A program made the translations under genes and the position numbers. Under the pieces are notes generated by a model, which saw only the letters and a program-made list of their open reading frames with translations, did not search any database and was not told where the DNA came from. From Allium sativum (lineage: Eukaryota > Streptophyta > Magnoliopsida > Asparagales > Amaryllidaceae), in NCBI GenBank assembly GCA_030737875.1, contig CM060924.1:148298197-148362196 (forward strand): a DNA stretch of 64,000 nt, read 5' to 3'. Numbering within the stretch: position 1 is the stretch's first letter; the number at the start of each line of letters is the position of its first letter. Below are positions 1 to 10,100 of this stretch, in pieces.

Positions 1-494
1 TATTCCTTCCCCGATAGGCTTCCCTGCTTGAGTGCTAAGAACTTCTCCATCTATAGGCTTTGTTCAGGTTGCGAGAGGAACTTCATTTCAAAACTCAGTC
101 TAAAATCAACCCAAGTCTCAACTAGTCTCTCAGAATTAGTAACTTCCCACCAAAAAGAGGCTTCGTCCTTAAGCAACCATACACCCAATTGTATATTTTG
201 CCTATCGTCCACTTCGAAGATAACAAACAAATCTTCTGTTTCCTTGAGCCAGTTTCTTGCTTCCACGAATGATTCAGTCCCATTGAAGTTCTTTCCGCCC
301 AAAGCTCGAATGTCCCTACATGACTTCGAGAATGCATTCACACGTGGAGGAGGAGGAGGAGGAGGAGCGATGAGTATAGCTGGAGGAATGTTTCCTTGGC
401 CTTCGGCGGGTGCCGTGGCCTCCAAATACCTATGGAACCATCCGGGTATTGTGACTCCCTCTGGGATATTAGGGATGTTTTGTTCCCTATACAT
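1..494 (-). pseudogene. gag: Element A gag, N-terminal part
   Basis: Reading from ATG at 494, the translation has the layout of chromovirus Gag: an N-terminal PGWFHRYLEA-like segment, a proline run (residues about 43-50), then the capsid core with KNFNGTESFVEARNWLKE, WLLKDEASFWWEV and WVDFR motifs, which are also found in the gag of F and C. Gag forms the virus-like particle. An in-frame TAG at 51-53 lies where F and C read through from the same serine-leucine context, and the frame continues to the window edge, so this copy is a decayed gene cut by the edge. The ATG is 166 bases from the primer site. Confidence 0.85.
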
Positions 495-673
495 GTTGAA
501 ACGAAAAGAAAAAGATTCAAAACAAAGAACAAAAAATAGTGCATATGGCTTTGGGGAATATGCCTAATAAATAAAATGACACTTTACTTGAAAATGCATT
601 TTTAAAACTTCTTTTTGAAAAATAGTTTCAAATTTTTTTATCTGATCTGGTAACCGTCAGCTCTGATACCAAG
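495..673 (-). other. Element A 5' leader and primer-binding site
   Basis: The reverse complement of 660-671 reads TGGTATCAGAGC, which matches the 3' end of initiator tRNA-Met and would prime minus-strand DNA synthesis. Two bases separate it from the LTR. The stretch 495-659 is an A/T-rich untranslated leader with no other feature seen. Confidence 0.85.
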
Positions 674-1082
674 TGAAACACCCAAACTCCATTAAGGTCA
701 CTCAGAAATGGAATGCATTAATGTCGGTGAAGCATTATAGGTAAAAGATAAAGATAATTTACAAGACAGACATATAAACAACGGAAAGATGGAAATTATT
801 TCAGTAGCAGCGTGGTTCACTTAAAACATTACAACCATTGTCTCAAACCACAACTTCCAAATTATTACAGTAAAACCTCTGTCTTGATTAAAAACTCCAA
901 ATACATAAAGAAGCATAAAACAGTAGTAAAGCAACATAAATCCCCAATAAAAGTGTAACCACAGTCATAGCCCAAGAAAAGAGTACCCAAGCAAAACATC
1001 TACTCTCTTCAAGCTGGAAAATGTCTGAACTAAGCTGAAGTATTCCCTCCCTGTGGACCTGGGGGGGAAACAGAAGAAAAGA
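674..1082 (-). repeat. Element A 5' LTR, segment 1 (3' end of the LTR)
   Basis: Starts TGAAACACCC, the reverse complement of the LTR end, next to the primer site. In transcript sense it holds the LTR terminus and, at 1059-1060, a CAG acceptor-like site after a pyrimidine tract. It ends where B is inserted, just upstream of that tract. Confidence 0.85.
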
Positions 1083-1275
1083 TGTTACATCCCAAATTTT
1101 AATAACACGTTAAAACAAGAAATAAAGGCAAAATTAATTTTTAAGATCAGAATCATGGAAAATGGGTTGTGCCATTGCGTTCGTCTCGGAATTCTACATG
1201 AAATAGAGCCCAAGTTTTTGAAAATCGGAGTCCGTATGACCAAGATTCAGCAGACTTTCAAGCAGACTGACCCAG

Positions 1276-1365
1276 GTCGACCATAGTGTCGACACCTAAG
1301 TCGACCTGCCCCCCCAGGTTGACTGTAGAGTCGACCCCCACTCTGTACAGGTCGACCTGGTCGAC
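1276..1365. promoter_or_regulatory. GTCGAC palindrome cluster upstream of the TATA box of B
   Basis: Six GTCGAC hexamers lie in 90 bp (1276, 1288, 1300, 1330, 1351, 1360), some within larger palindromes such as CAGGTCGACCTG. The cluster ends about 100 bp before the TATA box. Similar clusters occur at the same place in the LTRs of A, C, E and F. The position suggests enhancer or protein-binding sites; function is unproven. Confidence 0.6.
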
Positions 1366-1464
1366 TTGTTGTGGCTCAAAACCCATTTTTGAGGCCAGGG
1401 ATGAGTTTTGATGGTCCGGATTGATTCCAGGGTTAATCCTATGGCCTAAACTAGTTCCTTCACC

Positions 1465-1472
1465 TATATATA
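1465..1472 (+). promoter_or_regulatory. TATA box of the B 5' LTR
   Basis: TATATATA in the context CACCTATATATACACCCTAA. The matching site in the 3' LTR is 7587-7594. The TATA context with a following ACACCCTA-like run recurs in C and E. Transcription would start about 30 bases downstream. Confidence 0.7.
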
Positions 1473-1543
1473 CACCCTAAGACCTAGCCTAACTCACATA
1501 AATCATTCTTACACCGTTATGCTGCTAAAATCCCTCTTGAGCC

Positions 1544-1639
1544 ATGGCCGCCGCCTCCAAATTAAAGCTTAAGCATCCAAACTTGATTCAAATCAAAGAT
1601 CAATGCTTCTACAAGAAATTCAAGAGAATAGGTCAATGA
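1544..1639 (+). other. Small upstream ORF (31 codons) in the B LTR leader
   Basis: ATG in the strong context GCCATGGCC opens a 31-codon frame starting MAAASKLKLKHP and ending TGA at 1637-1639. An earlier ATG (1519) opens another short frame. Both lie between the TATA box and the donor-like site, so both would be in exon 1. Short leader frames occur at the same place in C (15 codons) and E (18 codons). They may repress or reset scanning; no protein function is claimed. Confidence 0.4.
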
Positions 1640-2765
1640 CACTGCAACATTCTACGACAAATTCACTTCTGAATTCGTTAGCCACGATCTGTAAGTTCTA
1701 GTTACTTTCCGGTTTAAATATTTCACTATAATATGGCCATGAATTAAAGTGAAATTGGATCTGAGTATGTTTATCGACTCAAATCTATTTCTGTTGTTCA
1801 TAATCTATTCAGCCTGTTGTAAATCAGCTTTCTTGATTCATGCTAATATTATTATCAAGTTGTAATCTTCATGCCTATGGTGATGCTTTTCTCTCTGATC
1901 TCATTTTTATGCAAAATTCTATCTTCCCCTATTTATTTTCTTTTGATGAACCTTGGTCAATTTCGGACCTTGGCCTAAAATCGCGATTTGCGTACGAGAT
2001 GTATACGGGGGAATTATGGGATTATTGCCTATATTAATATGATGGAATTATTGGCAACATGAAATTGGAAATTATCATTGTATTTGCAAGTTTGGGGCTT
2101 GTCCTGTAAATTTTGGTATAATCTTGTTATGGGGAAATTTGCATAAATAACATATACATGGAATTTGGCATTAATAGGATCTATGTAAAAAGGCATGAAA
2201 CTTGGTATATATCTAAATTGGCTAGGATTGGACACATATAAATTGATATATGTAATTTTGACATGGATCGTGACATATGTAAAAAGCTAGAACTTGTTAT
2301 AGGTAAATTGGTGTAAACATGGAATACATGTAGTTTGATATGAAACGTGAACATATGTAAATTGGCTAGAATTGGGCATATGTATATCGACATGAAAAGT
2401 TAGAACTTTGGTACATATATTAATATGTAAAGTTGGGAATTTGAAACACAAAAATGACTGTATATTGGATTATCGACCTGAACATTTTCATATGTTAAAT
2501 ATGAACGCGCCTAAGTTGGGTTTTGGGTAGTTGGCTTGTATTGTAAATATAAGGCTATAACTTGGCATAACTTTATAGCAAATTTTGGTAATACTATGGG
2601 AACACGTTTTGGTGCAAAAACGTGAGTTATGAACTTGATAATAGGCATAAGTTGAAACCTAGAAACTTGACATGAAACTTGCTTAGAAATTTGAACATTG
2701 TTATAACTTGAACATGGACATGACACTTAGATAACTTGAAAGTGGCCAACTCAAGGTTGGGTTGA

Positions 2766-2938
2766 GTTTGCAGTATAAACCTACCCGGAACCGGCCGGCG
2801 AATCCAGTAACTGCAAACAAAATGACCCTAGGTGAGTAGTTGGTCATACCGCGCTTAAAACCCGAGGTTTGACTAGGTTGTGGTATAAACCTGACCGGAC
2901 CCGCCCGGCGTAACCAGTAACCACAACCAAGTCTAATG
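2766..2938 (+). promoter_or_regulatory. Twin GC-loop hairpins in the B LTR
   Basis: Module 1 pairs GTTTGCAGT (2766-2774) with ACTGCAAAC (2810-2818). Module 2 pairs GGTTGTGGT (2876-2884) with ACCACAACC (2930-2938). Both loops carry CCGG-rich sequence (CCGGACCCGCCCGGCG). Both 9-bp stems are perfect yet differ in sequence. The stem can be extended outward with further pairing such as TTAGACT with AGTCTAA. The 3' LTR copy is 8888-9050. Confidence 0.65.
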
Positions 2939-2984
2939 TGAGATGTTGGGGTGCATTAAGCAAATTAATGCCACATGATAATGT

Positions 2985-3475
2985 TAAGCAATATGATTAG
3001 ACTAATAACACTTAACCGATATGACATGAATGGGTGGGTTAAGTAAAACTGAGCTTGATTACTTAATGGCACTTAACCATATAACACGATTAGCGAATGG
3101 GTTAGTTTAACCTGAATGGGTCGATAACACCCGACTGGTATAACGTGATGCGTGGTAAGGTTAAGTAAACTCACGAGAGTAACACGTAACCATTATAATA
3201 TGACTAGTGGATGGGGTTAAGTTAACATATACTTAACCAATTTGACATGATGATTTGGTAGGGTTAAGTCATAAACCGCTTGAATATACTTAACCAACTG
3301 GATACATGATTCGTAGGGCTAAGTCATGAACTTGAACAACAACACTTAGCCAATTTGAAATGACACGTAGACGGGCTAAGTCACGAACTTGAATGAGTAT
3401 ACTTAACCAAATTGACATGCTAGACTGATGGGGTTAAGTCTCGAATTAAAATGACAACACTTAACCTTCTGGACG
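2985..3475 (+). repeat. Degenerate CTTAACC/GGTTAAG tandem array in the B LTR
   Basis: About eight units of roughly 50-60 bp, each with ACTTAACC followed by GGGTTAAGT, so each unit is itself a short inverted repeat. The copy in the 3' LTR is about 9105-9595. The same unit is found in A, C, E and F in different numbers. Confidence 0.7.
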
Positions 3476-4838
3476 GAAACCCTAGCTACGCGGTCCTTTT
3501 CAACAGTAACCCACTAAGATGTATCACGGTACCCTGGAACTAGGCAGGGTGGGGCACGATTACAAGGCTGATTGTAAGCGACCAGAATGACGGCTGAGTA
3601 GGTGCGCCATTGTAGGTTCAGACGGACTATGGTCGTGCACATCGTCCGGAGTTGAAAAAGTAGGCATGGGCACCAGTAGGTTTACACTGTGCGTGCTTGA
3701 TTCGTGTCGGTGGTTGGCATCCTAGGGCTTGATACACCCTATGGTGGACCTAGCACAGGTGACTACATTCGTTATAGGGCCGTATGACACAAACACATGA
3801 ACGAGCTAGGACTTGTAGTGAGCCGATCGATTAATAAATCGTTACGTGGATAGGTAGCATAATCCCTAGTGGTCCTAGGTGGCATAAACCCTAATCGAAT
3901 ATAGAAAACGTTCAATAGGTAGCATAATCCCTAGTGGTCCTAGGTGGCATAAATCCTAGATGGACACGCGATAGTTCATGATAAGGAAACCTAGTCATAA
4001 CAAGGGGTGGCAGTCCAAACGATTTTCAAGAATGGTGGCACTACGTTATTACGTGATGAAACCCGTACGATATACGGCAAGGGACTGTACGCATACATGG
4101 AAAGGATGATACGGGTTGGGGTACTAGTACAGTTGGTGCAGAGCAAATAGATATCATAGAAATATTCCATACTTGATAGAAACCTTATGATGTGATACTT
4201 GGTAGGAACCTTGTGATGCTACTTATGGGATGCTATACTTGATTCATCGTGCCCGAAGTTTATCTTGTTACCTTAGTTTATCTTGTTAGCATAGTTTATC
4301 TTGTTATCTTAGTTTATCTTGCCTACCTTGTCATCATGCTTATGTTTACTTTCAATTTATTCATGCCATGTTATCTTTACCTATTTTTATGCTGAAAGTC
4401 ACTAGGACTTACTCAGTCTTTATGACTGACCTGTTTTGTTTCGCCTCTTTTTCTTCCGTTTCCCCCCCCCCTCCCCAGGTTCGCAGGGTGGGAATACAGC
4501 TTAGTTCGGATCTTACCAAGCTCCAAGGCTCTTTCATATATGGCTTGGACCCTCTTTAGCTATGGATGCTTTACTGCTTTACTTGGGAAATAATTTATGA
4601 CTATGGTTTTATTCTTCTTTGCTATTGCAAGACATATTTTGATGTAATGGATTTAATGACATTTTGATGTAAAAGGCTTTAGACCTTACTGGATTTTAAA
4701 GAAATGAAATTTCGTTTTTTTCTGCTGTTTATATGTTTTCTCCCTTGTAATATTTCTGTGTATGTTTACCTAGATAATGCTCCACAAAAGCTAGTGCATT
4801 CCCTTTGTGAGTGACCCTAGCGGAGGTGGGGTGTTACA

Positions 4839-4852
4839 TTTGGTATCAGAGC
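4839..4852 (+). other. Element B primer-binding site
   Basis: TGGTATCAGAGC at 4841-4852, two bases after the LTR end, is complementary to the 3' end of plant initiator tRNA-Met. It is intact even though the element has no functional genes. Confidence 0.85.
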
Positions 4853-5039
4853 AGAATGTTACCAGACTGGGCAAAAGTTTTCAAAAACCTTCTGAACTAG
4901 TTTTCAAAACGTTTACAAAGAAGCAAATTTTCAAGAAAATTTTGTTTTGATTAAAAGGCATATTCCCCAAAGCCATATGAACTATCTTTTGATTCTCTCT
5001 AGAAATCTCTTCTCTCTCTTTTCACCATAGTTTCGTAGG

Positions 5040-6200
5040 CATCAACATATGTCGGAGGGCAAAGAAGTGCCCAACCTCCATCAGTAGCCGCAGTAGTTCA
5101 ATCTGCGTCTAATCTTATTTCAAGCTTTGTAGGGTTGTCGTGCGATGGAGGTAGCTTTCGAGAGACTTGTCAACAAGCTATACAAGGATAGTAAGAACAT
5201 AAAGGACACAAGCCTAGGGATGAGAAACTTGTTGTAATGGCTTAATCCACGAAGGAGGAAAAAGGTGAAAGGAAAGAGGCCAAAGTGAAAGAGTAATAAA
5301 ACCATGACAAGAGAAAGTATCTTTAGTATAATAAAAAGGGACAATATCGACGAGAGGGCAATTGTATGCTCTCACAACTAGCGTACCTAAGAGAGGTGGA
5401 AATGTTTCTGTTAAAGGTTTAGCTTTCCTTTTCTATCATCTCGCTAGAACTTTGTTTTTGTACATCGCATCCTTTTAATTCTGCTTCGATAGTTGAGTCT
5501 CTGCACCTTAGTACTAGCGTATTAGAGGGTCCCAATTTTTGTCTCAAATCTTATTGGAAAATCGGCTCATGTATTCTTGATTTGTTTGGATTTGAGAATG
5601 TCTATGCTAAGTGTTGGGTTTAGGAGTGATGTTTTGGGCTATGGGTTGATTCTAGGGATGGAGTGGTTAGCCAGTAAGGGTGCCATTCTCGGTTTTGAAA
5701 GGAGGGCAGTTAGACTCTTGACTTGCCTCGGTAATACCCTCGAAGTCTCGTGTAACCTTTAGGGTTCTGTAATGATTAGTTACCTAGAATCTCTTCACAC
5801 ATTTATTGGTAATTTGTAATCTGCTCGAGCTGTGTTCACCACTAAGGCGGATGGTTCATTTCGCTTATGCATGAGTTATAGAAAATCACCTTGTAAGTAC
5901 ATTTGGCAACATGGTTGACATTTGTTTTCAAGAGACAATTCTTCTATGTGGAATACCTTCTATTAAGTGAACGAGATCCAAGATTCAGTAGTGAATTTTG
6001 GAGAGCTTGTATGAAACCATGAGTACGCAGTTATGTTTAAGCCGAGTATAATAGAAGGAGAATAAGTAAAAGTGGAACGAGAGGCAACAGTGAAATGAGT
6101 TCCGACTCATATTTTGGAAATGAGAATTAAGAAGCTACGAAATTATGAAGTTAAAGGCGGTCAAAGCACAATGGAGTTAAGCTCAAGGAAATGCGGCTTA
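5040..6200 (+). pseudogene. Element B gag-pol remnants (collapsed coding region)
   Basis: Short recognisable pieces only. A gag-to-protease stretch with VSVKGLAFLFYH is at about 5390-5450. A protease C-terminal piece at 5577-5762 has YGLILGMEWLASKGAILGFE and RLLTCLGNTLEVSCN. An RT shred (TKADGSFRL-like) is near 5835-5875, an integrase shred near 5965-6005, and a linker before the chromodomain (LRNHEVK-like) near 6060-6160. These are joined by large deletions and carry many stops, so no protein is made. The same pieces in the same order occur in E (57886-59060). Confidence 0.75.
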
Positions 6201-7187
6201 GAAGATTGAGGACTAGATACGCACATCATATCTCTTTTTAAGAGAATATCCTTGATCCCACTTTTCCTGTAGAGCTTATTTCATGCTATCTTTTAAGTAT
6301 ATCCTCTCGGTCCTATTATCAATCCTATTTCTATTTGCGAACCCCATAGGGAGTATGACTCGTCTGTTAGTAATATATGTTGGGGCTTGAGGATGTCCGT
6401 TTGGTGAACTAAACTTTTTGCACTTTATAGGATACGGGTTGGTTTTAGGAAGGGATTTCCTTGTGACCTAAAAGGAGTCCATCATGCTTAGTTTCCTAGA
6501 AACATATATATATTGGTTGGGTTGAGAAATTCTTTGGGTGCCAGTCTGATATTGATTCTGGTCTTCGGGGCTGGTGCTTAGGGAGTTCTTCTCCTAATCA
6601 GTATATATGTGACGTAGATTTCCAGTTCTGACATTGCCTAATGGGCACAAAGTTTTTACTTGCTTTTATCATTCGAATATACCTTTAGGTACGAACAATT
6701 GGATGTAAACATGTGTTTGAGACATGCTATGATTGATGGTTGCAAGTGGCTGCAAGTGGTTGCCAGTGGTTGCTCGTGGATGCATTTACACATTAGGCAC
6801 TAGATTGGCTCAGTCACCTTTCATATTGCATATGCATGAGTGTTTATACTTGTTTATGGATGAATTTGAATGTGTTATCATGCAGATGTTGCATATGGAT
6901 AGATGTTTGTGCGCACATATAGTGTTTACGTGACTAGGATTATTTGTATACATGTGGATTCATGGCACTTAACATATTTTGCATTAGAAAGATCAATCAG
7001 GCCTGATCATTTGCATTAGATAAGTACATATACACACACTTTCTGCATATGATCATACAACACTAGAAATCTCTTAAGGAAAATGGTTGCTTGTGGATGA
7101 TGTTTTGAGTAGATGGATGATGGATGGTAGTATACGTTCTTTCCAACTTGGAGATTTCGGGGACGAAATCCGTTAAGGAGGGGAGAA
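6200..7187 (+). other. Element B 3' untranslated region and polypurine tract
   Basis: Non-coding. It holds a short imperfect repeat of GTGGTTGC type (6733-6782) and the block GACGAAATCCGTTAAGGAGG ending in the polypurine tract AAGGAGGGGAGAA (7175-7187), which would prime plus-strand DNA. The same 3' layout is seen in C, E and F. Confidence 0.75.
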
Positions 7188-10100
7188 TGTAACAACCCGG
7201 ATTTTAATAACACGTTAAAAAAAGAAATCAAGGAAGAATTAAATTTTAATATCAGAATCATGGAAAATGGGTTGTTCCATTGCGTTCGTCTCGGAATTCT
7301 ACATGAAATAGATTCCAAGTTTTCGAAAATCGGAGTCCGTATGACTAATATATGGCCTAAACACGATTCAGTAGACTTTCAGGCAGACTGACCCAGGTCG
7401 ACCATAGTGTCGACACCCAAGTCGACCTGCCCCCCCAGGTCGACTGTAGTGTGGACCCCCCCCCTTGTACAGGTCGACCTGGTCGGCCTAGTGTGGCTCA
7501 GAACCCATTTTTGAGGCCCGGGACGAGTTTTGATGGTCCAGATTGATTCTAGGGTTAATCCAATGGCCTAAACTAGTTCCTACACCTATATATACACACT
7601 AAGACCTAGCCTAACTCACACAAATCATTCTTACACCGTTATGCTGCTAAAATCCCTCTTGAGCCATGGTTGCCTCCTCCAAATTAAAGCTTAAGCGTCC
7701 AAACTTGATTCAAATCAAAGATCAATGCTTCTACAACAAATTCAAGAGAATAGATCAATGACACTGCAACTTTCTACGACAAATTCACTTCTTAATTCGT
7801 TCGCCACGATCTGTAAGTTCTAGTTACTTTCCGATTTAAATATTTCACTATAATATGGCCATGAATTAAAGTGAAATTGGATCTAAGTATGTTTATCGAC
7901 TCAGATCTGTTTCTGTTGTTTATAATCTATTTAGCCTGTTGTAAATCAGCTTTCTTTATTCATGCTAATATTATTATCAAGTTGTAATCTTCATGCCTGT
8001 GGTGATGCTTTTCTCTATGATCTCATTTTTATGCGAAATTCTATCCTCCCCTATTTATTTTCTTTTGATGAACCTTGGTCAATTTCAGACCTTGGCGTAA
8101 AATCGCGATTTGCGTACGAGATTTATACGGGGGAATTATGGGATTATTGCCTATATGAATATGATGGAATTATTGGCAACATGAAATTGGAAATTATCAT
8201 TGTATTTGCAAGTTTGGGGCTTGATCTGTAAATTTTGGTATAATCTTGTTATAGGGAAATTTGCTTAGATAATATATACATGGAATTTGACATTAATAGG
8301 ATCTATGTAAAAAGGCATGAAACTTGGTATATATCTAAATTGGCTAGGATTGGACACATATAAATTGATATATGTAATTTTGACATGGATCGAGACATAT
8401 GTAAAAAGCTAGAACTTGTTATAGGTAAATTGGTGTAAACATGGAATACATGTAGTTTGATATGAAACTTGAATATATGTAAATTGGCTAGAATTGGGCA
8501 TATGTATATCGACATGAAAAGTTAGAACTTGGGTATATATATTAATATGTAAAGTTGGGAATTTGAAACACGAAAATGACTGTATATTGGATTATCGACC
8601 TGAACATTTTCATATGTTAAATATGAACGCGCCTAAGTTGGGTTTTAGGTAGTTGGCCTGTATTGTAAATATAAGGCTATAACTTGGCATAACTTTATAG
8701 CAAATTTTGGTAATACTTTGGGAACACGTTTTGGGGCAAAAACGTGAGTTATGAACTTGATAATAGGCATAAGTTGAAACCTAGAAACTTGACATGAAAC
8801 TTGCTTAGAAATTTGAACATTGTTATAACTTGAACATGGACATGACACTTGGATAACTTGAAAGTGGCCAACTCGAGGTTGGGTTGAGTTTGCAGTATAA
8901 ACCTGCCCGGAACCGCCCGGCGAATCCAGTAACTGCAAACAATAGGACCCAATGTGAGTAGTTGGTCATACCGCGCTTAAAACCCGAGGTTAGACTAGGT
9001 TGTGGTATAAACCTGCCCGGACCCGCCCGGCGTAACCAGTAACCACAACCAAGTCTAATGTGGGAGGTTGGTGTGCATTAAGTAAATTAATGCCACATGA
9101 TAAGGTTAAGCAATATGATTAGACTAATAACACTTAACTGATATGACATGAATGGGTGGGTTAAGTAAAACTGAGCTTGATTACTTAATGACACTTAACC
9201 ATATAACACGATTAACGGATGGGTTAGTTTATCCTGAATAGGTCGATAACACCCGATTGGTATTACGTGATGCGTGGTAAGGTTAAGTAAACTCACGAGA
9301 GTAACACGTAACCATTATAATATGACTAGTGGATGGTTTTAAGTTAACATATACTTAACCAATTTGACATGATGATTCGGTAGGGTTAAGTCATAAACCG
9401 CTTGAATATACTTAACCAACTTGACACATGATTCGTAGGGCTAAGTCATGAACTTGAACAACAACACTTAGCCAATTTGAAATGACACGTAGACAGGTTA
9501 AGTCACGTACTTGAATGACTATAATTAACCAACTTGACATGCTAGACTGATTGGGTTAAGTCTCGAATTAAAATGACAACACTTAACCTTCTGGACGGAA
9601 ACCCTAGTTATGCGGTCCTTTTCAACAGTAACCCACTAAGATGTATCACGGTACCCTGGAACTAGGCAGGGTGGGGCACGATTACTGGGCTAATTATAAG
9701 CGACCAGAATGACGGCTGAGTAGGTGCGCCATTGTTGGTTCAGACGGACTATGGTCATGCACATCGTCCGGAGTTGAAAAAGTAGGCATGGGCACCAGTA
9801 GTTTTACACTGTGCGTGCTTGATTCGTGTCGGTGGTTGGCATCCTAGGGCTTTATACACCATATGGTGGACCTAGTACAGGTGACTACATTCGTGATAGG
9901 GCCGTATGACACAGACACATGAACGAGCTAGGACTTGTATTGAGCCGATCGATTAATAAATCGTTACGTGGATAGGTAGCATAATCCCTAGTGGTCCTAG
10001 GTGGCATAAACCCTAATCGAATCTAGAAAACGTTCAATAGGTAGCATAACCCCTAGTGGTCCTAGGTGTCATAAATCCTAGATGTACACGCGATAGTTCA

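Larger units (their letters stand above)
1691..4478 (+). other. Candidate leader intron inside the B 5' LTR
   Basis: Donor-like GTAAGT at 1691-1696. Acceptor-like CCCCAG ends at 4478 after a long pyrimidine tract, and a CTGAC branch-site match lies at 4426-4430, about 49 bases upstream. The 3' LTR has the same signals (donor 7813, AG 10591-10592). The same pattern at the same relative positions in A, C, E and F supports real splice sites, but no transcript data are available here. Confidence 0.5.
1083..4838 (+). repeat. Element B 5' LTR
   Basis: Begins TGTTACATCC and ends GGTGTTACA; the partner copy is 7188-10949. In order it holds a GTCGAC cluster (1276-1365), TATA box (1465-1472), small upstream ORF (1544-1639), donor-like site (1691), twin hairpins (2766-2938), CTTAACC array (about 2985-3475), a conserved block with the GGTACCCTGG and GGCAGGGTGGGGCACGATTA motifs (about 3500-3850), a duplicated module CCTAGTGGTCCTAGGTGGCA (about 3850-3960), TTTATCTTG repeats (about 4255-4330) and an acceptor-like site (4478). 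The start TGTTACATCC has diverged from TGTAACAACC in the 3' copy. Confidence 0.9.

Noticed and set aside
28..567. Plus-strand frame of 179 codons with a glycine run
   Set aside because: It is the shadow of the proline-rich part of the A gag on the other strand; the minus frame has clear Gag motifs.
5120..5344. Minus-strand hydrophobic frame (74 codons) in B
   Set aside because: Opposite strand of gag-pol remnants, no homologue recognised, and not kept in E.
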